Source: a bacterium
Lineage (GTDB): Bacteria > Bacillota > Clostridia > Oscillospirales > Acutalibacteraceae
DNA: 6,277 nucleotides
Assembly: GCA_020626545.1 (NCBI GenBank)
Contig: JAHKZS010000133.1
Span: 1 to 6,277, forward strand
Direction of reading: 5' to 3'
Both the position numbers and the translations under genes were made by a program. Shown piece by piece: positions 1-5,902 of the stretch (positions are counted from its first letter, which is position 1; every line of letters starts with the position of its first letter). The notes under the pieces are model-generated. The model did not search any database. It was not told the origin of the DNA and was given only the letters and a program-made list of their open reading frames with translations.

Positions 1-93
1 AATAAAAATCATAATTGAGCGCGAAGCCTTCTGAATCAGCGGAAGGCTGAGCAGTAAGGGAACGAACATACAAATATAGAGAATATAAATCAT
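1..93 (-). CDS. Partial hydrophobic membrane protein, N-terminal 31 residues (runs off left edge)
   Basis: This short open frame begins at an ATG (91-93) that overlaps the TGA stop of the upstream seven-helix gene in the arrangement ATGA, and it stays open for 31 codons to the window edge. The visible peptide starts MIYILYICMFVPLLLSLPLI and continues QKASRSIMIFI: a membrane helix, a short positively charged turn (QKASRS), then the start of a second hydrophobic stretch. Upstream of the ATG lie GGAAGG, very close to the start, and a G-rich AAGGGGG about 17 nt away. Neither is ideally placed, so translation is probably coupled to termination of the preceding gene. The product is likely a multi-pass membrane protein acting with the seven-helix protein. 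The family cannot be recognised from so little sequence. Confidence 0.62.
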   Translation of the reverse strand, partial: MIYILYICMFVPLLLSLPLIQKASRSIMIFI

Positions 94-749
94 GCCTTCC
101 ATTTTTCAAACCCCCTTACAATCAACGGAATCATCGCTATAGTGATAAGACCGATTACACAGCAGCAAACAATAGTTACAAGCTCATTGTTACGGCTCAT
201 AGCGAAGCACTCCGCAAAAATCGCAACCTCGTAAATCAAAGCGAGGAGGTTATACGGTCTAAGGCATTTTACCACGCCGAAATCTACATCGGGGAAAATA
301 AGATGCTTTAGATTAAAGTAGGAAGTCGAAATTATAAACACAGTCATAACCGCTCCGAGTATCTTCCATAAAAGCGTAACGTCGCTAAGCAGGAACAAAG
401 CGATATACAAAACAATCGCCGCAACGGGAGCGATGAGCGAGATTAATCTGTACTTTTTAAACTCCTTCGAGCGATCGTCAAGGAGCGAATCGACGGTTCC
501 GAAGTTGGACGAGAAGAAGAACATCAAGCTTCCTATAATACCCAAAAAGCCGAGCTGGAAGTTTTCCAAAAGGTTACCGCCTGTCATAAGACGGACGATG
601 TAAAAAAGTCTTCCGAAGGTTATACAACCGAGGGAAAGCGTAATCATCTGCGCGTAAAGCGGCTTTCTGGGACGGAAGAATTTAATTCCGCCGTAGATAA
701 ACCCCGCGAGAGCGCACGCGCAAACAATTATGTTTGCAGTCAAATACAT
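90..749 (-). CDS. Seven-transmembrane-helix integral membrane protein of unknown function
   Basis: This 219-residue protein is almost entirely hydrophobic helices, at about residues 4-24, 33-53, 65-83, 102-121, 127-146, 166-184 and 190-211. Loop charges fit an outside N-terminus and a cytoplasmic C-terminus. The RPRK after helix 1, the DDRSKEFKKYR loop after helix 3, the NLKH...KCLRP loop after helix 5 and the RGFEKWKA tail are all basic, while the alternate loops (GGNLLEN, SDVT, SRNNE) are short and not basic. Helix 7 contains a CCC run. There is no signal peptide, catalytic motif or ATP-binding site, and I do not recognise the family; a sensor, a small transporter or an assembly partner are all possible. 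The ATG start is set by an AAGGAGGT site 9 nt upstream. The stop overlaps the next gene's start (ATGA), so the two products are probably made together. A terminator-like hairpin separates this gene from the giant surface-protein gene upstream. Confidence 0.85.
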   Translation of the reverse strand: MYLTANIIVCACALAGFIYGGIKFFRPRKPLYAQMITLSLGCITFGRLFYIVRLMTGGNLLENFQLGFLGIIGSLMFFFSSNFGTVDSLLDDRSKEFKKYRLISLIAPVAAIVLYIALFLLSDVTLLWKILGAVMTVFIISTSYFNLKHLIFPDVDFGVVKCLRPYNLLALIYEVAIFAECFAMSRNNELVTIVCCCVIGLITIAMIPLIVRGFEKWKA

Positions 750-758
750 AATTAATGT

Positions 759-766
759 ACCTCCTT
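759..766 (-). promoter_or_regulatory. Strong Shine-Dalgarno site for the seven-helix gene
   Basis: On the minus strand AAGGAGGT lies 9 nt before the ATG at 747-749, a near-perfect complement to the 16S rRNA tail. It fixes the start of the 219-residue protein and implies that this gene is translated independently, not by coupling to the giant gene. Confidence 0.85.
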
Positions 767-774
767 ATAAATTT

Positions 775-804
775 ATTTTAAAAAGCACTTTACAGGGCTG
801 TCGA
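775..804 (-). promoter_or_regulatory. Possible sigma-A-type promoter overlapping the terminator
   Basis: On the minus strand TCGACA (799-804, one mismatch to TTGACA) is followed after 18 nt by TAAAAT (775-780, one mismatch to TATAAT). Transcription would start around 768, giving a leader of about 20 nt containing the AAGGAGGT site of the seven-helix gene. The element lies inside the hairpin and T-run of the proposed terminator, so the match could be chance in AT-rich DNA. If real, the seven-helix gene pair would have its own transcription start just after termination of the giant gene. Confidence 0.28.
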
Positions 805-825
805 AACAGCCCTGTTTTTCTGCTT
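780..825 (-). terminator. Hairpin terminator after the giant gene
   Basis: ACAGGGCTGT (792-801) and ACAGCCCTGT (806-815) form a perfect 10-bp stem closed by a 4-nt loop that reads TTCG on the minus strand, a stable tetraloop sequence in RNA. Flanking AAGCA and TGCTT arms (821-825 and 783-787) add an outer 5-bp stem across a small internal loop. The minus strand then has a run of five T (780-784), as expected of an intrinsic terminator. The plus strand also has five T directly after the inner stem (815-819), so the element could act in both directions. A weaker 6-bp hairpin (AACCGC/GCGGTT, 826-831 and 839-844) sits between it and the giant gene's stop. Confidence 0.68.
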
Positions 826-850
826 AACCGCAAGGTACGCGGTTTAAAGT

Positions 851-3800
851 TTAATTAGGAGTAATGTAAAGTTTGTTTTCGGTTATTAAAGCGGTATTGT
901 ATCCGCCTGTAATTTCCGCGGATTTCTTAACGCTGTAATCATCACGCTGAGCAAACATCGTGATACGGTTATCGGTAGCCATATGCTTGCTGTCAAACGC
1001 TACAGCGCCTTCGTTTAAGTCGATATGAGATTTGCTGTCGCTGTTCATAACATATTCCCAAGGTTTATTAGCCTTACTGCCCGAAGTTGTCGCTTCTAAA
1101 TCCTTAGAATAAGGAACGTAATCGTTAAGAGCAAATCCGATTTTTGTCAAAGGTGACTTAAAATAGTCCTTCGGCGTTGTAGAAAGCATTTTATCAGGAT
1201 CTTTTTTCGCTTTTGCGTTATAGTTATTTACCGCGTACATAGTGGTATAGTACATATAAATCTTGGGGCCTGTAGTACCTTCGTTAAGGTTTGTGCCCAC
1301 GAGATTTCCGTTTCCATCCTGTTTAGCCACAGGCGAGTAGTATATCTGATAACGGTCCGTCATTATGCCTTCGGGATGGAAATCCTCGCCGACGGTACAG
1401 ACTATGTCGTAAATCGCTTCCTGAAGCTGAGCATCTTTTTCCGCCTCTTTCGCGTCGGCAGTTTTCGCCATATCAATCTTATCTTCGTTAAGCGTAAAGC
1501 CTCGATAACCTAAATAGATGTACTTTCCGCCCGCGTCCTTGTTAAGATTGATATTGCAGAATTCCGTACAACCCTGCTCGAGTAATTTTAACTGAGCTTC
1601 TTTAGCGGTACCTCCCGAATCGGTAAATATCTTGTTGTAATAAACCGTCTGCGCCTCGTATTTTCCGTGGATAAAGCTTTCGACACTCGTATCGCCGTAA
1701 GGCTTGGAAGTCTTTTTGGTTACAACCTCGCCGTCCTGAAGTTCGGTAACATCGGCGCTGTCAACCACGAGAGCCGTAGCTCTTCCCGAAATAAATACAT
1801 CCTCGCTGACATCAATATCGGTAAACGGCTTACCCGGAGCTGTACCCTGGTTATGTGAGTAGTAAAGGAAGTATTTTTTTCCGTTCGACATCGTAAATGA
1901 TTTTTTGTTGGAAGCGCAGTAATATACCGCGCCGTCAATCTTTATCTGATTAGCGGCAGTCTTATCGTCAGACTTATACAGCACAAGACTTTTTATCGCC
2001 TTATCAGGATCGTCTGTTCTGGCTACGCTGATATAGGCTGCCGGATCGCCTTTCTTAGGGGGTTTAATCTTTTCTCCGGCCTTAAGGGTCTTATACCACG
2101 ACTTCGACTGATCGCCCGCTATATCGTAATGAATCATCTCGTCGGAGCCTGATTCCAGCGCTGATTGCATAGCTATCAAATCAACCTGTGTGTCGTAAGC
2201 TTCCAGCTCGTCGTCGTCATCAGATTTAGAATCTTCTCTCGAGGACGCGCCGACGAATATTCTCGAAATGTATCTTTGTTTTACGTTCTCGCGTCTGATG
2301 TACATATAGACAGGCTTGCCTGCTTTATGGAAATGGCTGCCGTTTTCTTCGTCGGTCTTGCTCACGCTTCCTTCGTCATCAGTCCACGACGGATAGGAGA
2401 TATTAAACGCGGTCAGGCAGTGGGGATCTTTTAAGTCCTGAATCGAGGAGAAGCCTCCGCTCGCCTCAACTCCGTCGAGGGTTTTTTCGCCTGAAATATC
2501 ACAGGTGATTTTTCCGTTTTCGCTCTTACCGTCATGCTTAGTGTTGCTGATAACTACGTCGTGAAGCGTAAGTCGCGGACGCTCCTTTACGTGACCCGTA
2601 ACATAGAGGTTAGTCGGAAGCCACGGCAACTTGCTGTCAGAGAAATTAAACTTACCCTGCGGCTCTCTTGTAAAGCCTTCGTATACACAGTCCGCTCCGT
2701 CCGAGCCCAAAAGTCCGTTTGTAGTCATATAGGCGTTTTCCGGAGCGACAGCTCTAATAACATATTTTTCTAAATCTATGGTACGCTGAACCGCTACAGA
2801 CGCCGCAGCGTAGCTCGCGCTTACATTTGGACCGTCCGAGAGTTTATCGGGATAACTAACCGCTTTACTGATTGTGTAGGGTAAGTTCGGTAGATACGGC
2901 GCTCCCCTAAACACCTGAACATCCGTAAGCGCGCGGTAGGGATTATAGGTCCAGGTATAATACATACGCATATATTTTTGGTTACTGTCTGCGATATAAC
3001 CCCTGTAGAAGAAGGATTCGGCAATGTTTACGCCCTTTGTAGCGCTTGCCTCCTCGACATTAGGCATTGCCGACAGATTGTCGAACATCTCGGTAGCAAG
3101 CGCCTCGGTGGCATCATGGTAACCGGCTCCCGCCTCCGAATCCATAGCGAACGCGAAGAATACACCCGAGAGGTATTTTGTACCCTCGGTATAGGTTTCT
3201 TCAGGCTCGTAATACAGATAGCTTCTCACGCTTTCCCATTTATTATCCTCTTTGGTAAGGTAACCTGTATAACTGTAGTGGCGAAGCATATGTCTTCCAA
3301 GACCGCCGCTGCCCGTGAGTTTGTAACGACTGGTAGCAAAGTTATAGGGCAGTCCGCTAAAGGTGGTAACCGGTTCCCAGCCCGCCTTAGCTTTATCCTG
3401 GCTCGATACTAAGTGCAGGGCTCCGACCTCGATAGGCGTTCCCGCGTGTTCGTACTTAGTATAGAATAATCCGTCCAGATCGCCGGGGTAATCCTTGTTA
3501 TCCGACTTTGAGTCCGCGGGGAAACCGAGACTTCCCGCGAATGAGTAACTCACATCTCCGAAAAGGATACTTCCGCCCGAGCTGTATGTAGCTACTCTTA
3601 TATCTCGAATCGCGTTTTTGGGATTAGAAGTTGCCTTGTATCCGATATAGGTGTACTGTTCTTCTTTGAGCTTTAGCTTTCTGGCTTCGGGACAAAGATT
3701 CTGGTCTATTATTTGATAACCATCGCCCTTATCGATAATCTTACTCTTAGCGATTTCGGGGCTTTTACCCGATCTGACAATCAAATCTCCGTAATAGAGC

Positions 3801-5902
3801 TTTTCGTCGTCATCTTCGTCATCAGTCGTTTTATCGCTCGACTCGGAAGCCGGAGTAGTTCCGCCGTCGGCGGTGGTTACGGGACGGTTTTTGATTGATT
3901 TTTCGGTATAATAATGAACATAAATACCGTGTACATCGTCGCTCTTCGCGCCGTTGTTACAGTTACCCGGATTTACATGACCGAAGTAACTTACGCAATC
4001 ATAGCCCTTAACCTTAGCGCTGTCGCCGTAAACAATATTAAAAATATTACCGTCCTCGTCCGCGCGAATGGCGCTTCCCGATTTAGGATCATCGGAAACA
4101 TACATACATACCCAGCCGTGCTGAGCCTTATAGGCGTTAAGGTCGGCAATACGCCCTTTGTTATCCTTGACCGCCTTGTAGGTAATGTTTGTGTTGTTTC
4201 CCTTTACTTCTCTTGTATCGACCACAAAATCGGGCATATCGGTATATTTCTCAGCCTTATGCTTCTTAATATATTCGACAATCAATGTTACGACATAGAA
4301 AATAATAGTTACCGCTAAAATCCACAGCGAGAATATACCTGCCCATTCGCTGATAATTGATGAAATCGCAATCACCTTGGTAGCGACCGATGACGCCGTG
4401 GCAGATACAAGCGCGGTCGCGGATTTAAGAGCCACTATCGCTCCCGCGATACCATATTTTCCCCCGAGGAATGTAAGTACCGTAATCGCGGAGCTTCCTA
4501 TACCAATCCATTTAAATACATCGTTTACGGTTTTCTTAGCTTCCTCCCAATTATCCGTCGCGTTCTCGTCGAGCATATCGCCCGCGGATTGCAGTCGGAT
4601 AGCGTCTGATGTAAACGCGACCTTTTTATCAGCCATCTCGGGATTAGCGTTCATCCAGATTGAGACCGTTTCAGATCCAACCAGCTCTTTCATTTTATTT
4701 CTGACTTTATCGATTACATTCTCCGCTTCCTCGGCCTTTGTGTTTTCGCCGAGATTAGATATAACCGACATAATGCCCGCCATACCTACCATTTCACGCT
4801 GAGCGTAAGTCATTGAGTCCAAAATAGGATAGAGCTTTCTGAGATCTACTTCTCCGCTTGTTTTTTTACCGATTTTAACGAGATATTCGCCGAGCGGCAT
4901 ATCCTCATAGGCTTCGTACTCATCGAGGAAGTTATACGCGTTAACATACGCCATCGCGTTATCCGCGTCGCTCGCCTTATCGGCGTTCTCCACTACTTCA
5001 TCCATGTCGGCGTTCTTAACCTTATCGACGTATTTATTTTCATTAAAACCAGCTTTACCGTTTTCGAAATGAGTAGTGAACTGCTGTAGCTGTTTGAAAA
5101 ACGCTTCCGCTAAATCGTGGTAATCCTTGTCGTAATCGTTGAGTTCGTCTTCGGAGCTGTTCTCGTCTTCGAGGATATCCCAAAGCTTGCTTTCTTTAAC
5201 CTTGGAAGCCCAGGTAACGTCTACTCTCTCGCCTGTTTCCTCGTCGGTCTCCTTTTTCATCGGTGTAAGACCTGTGGAAAGGAAGCTTGTTATAGCGTTT
5301 ACAGTGCCTGTACTCGCGCGTGAGATTATCTTCGCGAAGAAAGCCGCGTCCGCTTTTTTGCTTATGATATATTCTCCCAGCTTAGCGTTATTCGCTTCGG
5401 GAATATTGAAAAGGTTAAGTCCCTCGTAGGCTTCAATCGCCTTGGGGCTTTTTTTCTTGTAGTTAAACGCGAATTCAGTAGCCGACGCGTACATTGTTTC
5501 AGCCGCGCCCGAATTTGACTTTTCAAGCTGTTCGTTAGCCTCTTTGTAGTCTTTGATTTGATAGCCGTCGTTCATTTGCAGAAGCTTTATATCGTACAGA
5601 GCCTTGTTCTTGTCTTCGGTGAGCTTATATCCCATATAGACAACATCTTTGCCCGTGCCTTCGTTGAGGTTTTTCTGAGCGCAGATATAACCCTCGCCTT
5701 CGCAGAGCTTTTTAGCTTCTTCTTCCGAATCAGCCTGGAACGTCTTTATCTTTGAGATATAATACACTTTCGACTCATCAGCCGCTTTTCCGACCATCTG
5801 CGCGGGGTATTCTACAAAGAAACATACAACCAGCATAATAGCTATCATTTTAATAGCAAAGAAAATGGCTTTTCTTAAATTATGTTCTTTTGTACTAATC
5901 AT
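851..5902 (-). CDS. Giant exported multi-repeat protein (1683 aa) with helical/hydrophobic N-terminal half and MABP-like beta-prism repeats
   Basis: The ATG at 5900-5902 is chosen because AAGGCGGTGA sits just upstream and the first residues form a signal peptide (basic n-region, hydrophobic core at about 13-30, possible cleavage after VGKA, residue 40). A TTG 16 codons earlier is also open but would add a highly charged extension. Order of parts: a beta-rich unit at about 47-110; an acidic, mostly helical region at about 119-463; a hydrophobic block at 464-544; a beta-rich stretch at 545-676; an Asp/Glu linker near 678-701 (TTDDEDDDEK); then tyrosine-rich beta repeats to the C-terminus, with a second acidic linker at 1222-1234 (SDDDDELE). 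Units share LNEG or LNK, then YIYLGY/YMYY, then AIxDI, as in MABP-type beta-prism modules; that assignment is by eye. There are 13 cysteines after the signal, no LPXTG anchor, no RTX nonapeptides, no MACPF signature and no enzyme motif. It is probably a surface or membrane-acting protein; its function is unknown. The frame is unbroken over 5 kb. Confidence 0.88.
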   Translation of the reverse strand: MISTKEHNLRKAIFFAIKMIAIMLVVCFFVEYPAQMVGKAADESKVYYISKIKTFQADSEEEAKKLCEGEGYICAQKNLNEGTGKDVVYMGYKLTEDKNKALYDIKLLQMNDGYQIKDYKEANEQLEKSNSGAAETMYASATEFAFNYKKKSPKAIEAYEGLNLFNIPEANNAKLGEYIISKKADAAFFAKIISRASTGTVNAITSFLSTGLTPMKKETDEETGERVDVTWASKVKESKLWDILEDENSSEDELNDYDKDYHDLAEAFFKQLQQFTTHFENGKAGFNENKYVDKVKNADMDEVVENADKASDADNAMAYVNAYNFLDEYEAYEDMPLGEYLVKIGKKTSGEVDLRKLYPILDSMTYAQREMVGMAGIMSVISNLGENTKAEEAENVIDKVRNKMKELVGSETVSIWMNANPEMADKKVAFTSDAIRLQSAGDMLDENATDNWEEAKKTVNDVFKWIGIGSSAITVLTFLGGKYGIAGAIVALKSATALVSATASSVATKVIAISSIISEWAGIFSLWILAVTIIFYVVTLIVEYIKKHKAEKYTDMPDFVVDTREVKGNNTNITYKAVKDNKGRIADLNAYKAQHGWVCMYVSDDPKSGSAIRADEDGNIFNIVYGDSAKVKGYDCVSYFGHVNPGNCNNGAKSDDVHGIYVHYYTEKSIKNRPVTTADGGTTPASESSDKTTDDEDDDEKLYYGDLIVRSGKSPEIAKSKIIDKGDGYQIIDQNLCPEARKLKLKEEQYTYIGYKATSNPKNAIRDIRVATYSSGGSILFGDVSYSFAGSLGFPADSKSDNKDYPGDLDGLFYTKYEHAGTPIEVGALHLVSSQDKAKAGWEPVTTFSGLPYNFATSRYKLTGSGGLGRHMLRHYSYTGYLTKEDNKWESVRSYLYYEPEETYTEGTKYLSGVFFAFAMDSEAGAGYHDATEALATEMFDNLSAMPNVEEASATKGVNIAESFFYRGYIADSNQKYMRMYYTWTYNPYRALTDVQVFRGAPYLPNLPYTISKAVSYPDKLSDGPNVSASYAAASVAVQRTIDLEKYVIRAVAPENAYMTTNGLLGSDGADCVYEGFTREPQGKFNFSDSKLPWLPTNLYVTGHVKERPRLTLHDVVISNTKHDGKSENGKITCDISGEKTLDGVEASGGFSSIQDLKDPHCLTAFNISYPSWTDDEGSVSKTDEENGSHFHKAGKPVYMYIRRENVKQRYISRIFVGASSREDSKSDDDDELEAYDTQVDLIAMQSALESGSDEMIHYDIAGDQSKSWYKTLKAGEKIKPPKKGDPAAYISVARTDDPDKAIKSLVLYKSDDKTAANQIKIDGAVYYCASNKKSFTMSNGKKYFLYYSHNQGTAPGKPFTDIDVSEDVFISGRATALVVDSADVTELQDGEVVTKKTSKPYGDTSVESFIHGKYEAQTVYYNKIFTDSGGTAKEAQLKLLEQGCTEFCNINLNKDAGGKYIYLGYRGFTLNEDKIDMAKTADAKEAEKDAQLQEAIYDIVCTVGEDFHPEGIMTDRYQIYYSPVAKQDGNGNLVGTNLNEGTTGPKIYMYYTTMYAVNNYNAKAKKDPDKMLSTTPKDYFKSPLTKIGFALNDYVPYSKDLEATTSGSKANKPWEYVMNSDSKSHIDLNEGAVAFDSKHMATDNRITMFAQRDDYSVKKSAEITGGYNTALITENKLYITPN
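854..1030 (-). repeat. C-terminal LNEG unit of the giant protein (residues 1625-1683)
   Basis: The last part of the protein reads SHIDLNEGAVAFDSKH, then RITMFAQRDDYSVKKSAEI and a final beta-like tail GGYNTALITENKLYITPN. DLNEG and the following hydrophobic strand fit the turn and strand of the other units, but the aromatic pair is lost and the unit is divergent. No membrane helix or sorting signal follows, so the C-terminus is not covalently anchored by a sortase. Confidence 0.45.
1121..1357 (-). repeat. Beta-prism-like unit (residues 1516-1594)
   Basis: The unit begins DRYQIYYSPVAKQDG, continues NLVGTNLNEGTTGPKIYMYYTT, then a polar insertion, and closes SPLTKIGFALND. NLNEGTTGPKIYMYYTT repeats the NLNEGTGKDVVYMGY of unit 1. 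At the DNA level the stretch coding for this turn (1276-1292) is nearly identical to that in unit 1 (5656-5672), differing at two positions of 17. Confidence 0.58.
1388..1648 (-). repeat. Beta-prism-like unit near the C-terminus (residues 1419-1505)
   Basis: TVYYNKIFTDSGG, a helix-like segment (AKEAQLKLLEQG), CTEFCNINLNKDAGGKYIYL, GYRGF and finally AIYDIVCTVG. LNKDAGGKYIYLGYR is the best match in the protein to the MABP-type consensus. A charged insertion of about 25 residues (KTADAKEAEKDAQLQ and neighbours) separates the YLGY strand from the AIYDI strand, longer than in unit 1. Confidence 0.62.
2903..3175 (-). repeat. Degenerate beta-prism-like unit (residues 910-1000)
   Basis: YLSGVFFAFAMDSEAGAGY opens the unit, a helix-like stretch (ATEALATEMFDNL) follows, and it closes with YMRMYYTWTYNPYRALTDVQV. 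The closing Y-x-x-Y-Y-T-x-x-x-x-P-x-x-A-L-T-D-V matches the other copies. The central LNxG motif is missing (GVNIAESFF in its place). Confidence 0.48.
3587..3796 (-). repeat. Beta-prism-like unit after the first acidic linker (residues 703-772)
   Basis: The unit reads YYGDLIV, a charged stretch, GDGYQIIDQNL, then YTYIGYKATSNPKNAIRDIRV. The last part is the clearest copy of the pattern Y-I-G-Y-K-x-T-x-x-P-x-x-A-I-x-D-I in the protein and closely parallels YMGYKLTEDKNKALYDIKL in unit 1. The LNxG turn is replaced by NLCPEARK. Confidence 0.58.
4271..4513 (-). other. Hydrophobic, possibly membrane-inserting block of the giant protein (residues 464-544)
   Basis: Three hydrophobic stretches follow one another: 465-481 (WIGIGSSAITVLTFLGG), an Ala/Ser/Thr/Val-rich stretch at 485-518 with few charges (GAIVALKSATALVSATASS and on to IISS), and a classical membrane helix at 520-542 (WAGIFSLWILAVTIIFYVV then TLIVEY) followed by basic KKHKAEK. 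It lies directly after about 340 residues of acidic, mostly helical sequence. The layout recalls helical pore-forming proteins but could equally be ordinary membrane anchoring. Confidence 0.65.
5573..5764 (-). repeat. Beta-prism-like unit 1 (residues 47-110)
   Basis: Immediately after the signal peptide come VYYISKI, a helix-like acidic stretch (EEEAKKLCEGEGY), NLNEGTGKD, VVYMGYKLTED and ALYDIKLL. The order LNxG, then Y-x-G-Y, then A-x-x-DI matches the unit near the C-terminus at residues 1419-1505, including two nearby cysteines (67 and 74 here; 1445 and 1449 there). Resemblance to MABP-type modules is inferred from the pattern. Confidence 0.6.
5783..5902 (-). other. Signal peptide of the giant protein (residues 1-40)
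   Basis: The first 40 residues have a basic start (KEHNLRK), a hydrophobic core (AIKMIAIMLVVCFFV) and a c-region ending VGKA before ADES, a plausible signal peptidase I site. The cysteine in the core is not in a lipobox with small residues and Cys at +1, so a lipoprotein is unlikely. It could also remain as an uncleaved membrane anchor. Confidence 0.72.

Noticed and set aside
25..48. Inverted repeat AGCCTTC/GAAGGCT
   Set aside because: The 7-bp arms lie within the coding start of the left-edge membrane gene, with no T-run following on either strand; probably coincidence.
1667..5755. Many plus-strand open frames of 61-144 codons (for example 2978-3412, 3914-4318, 4377-4802) and minus-strand frames inside the giant gene
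   Set aside because: They lie wholly inside the 5-kb minus-strand gene, are low-complexity or mirror its composition, and lack convincing ribosome binding sites.
851..5902. MACPF/perforin, RTX toxin or sortase-anchored adhesin identity for the giant protein
   Set aside because: No YGTHF-type MACPF signature, no GGxGxDxUx repeats (GSGGLGRH is only a chance Gly-rich stretch) and no C-terminal LPXTG with hydrophobic tail were seen.
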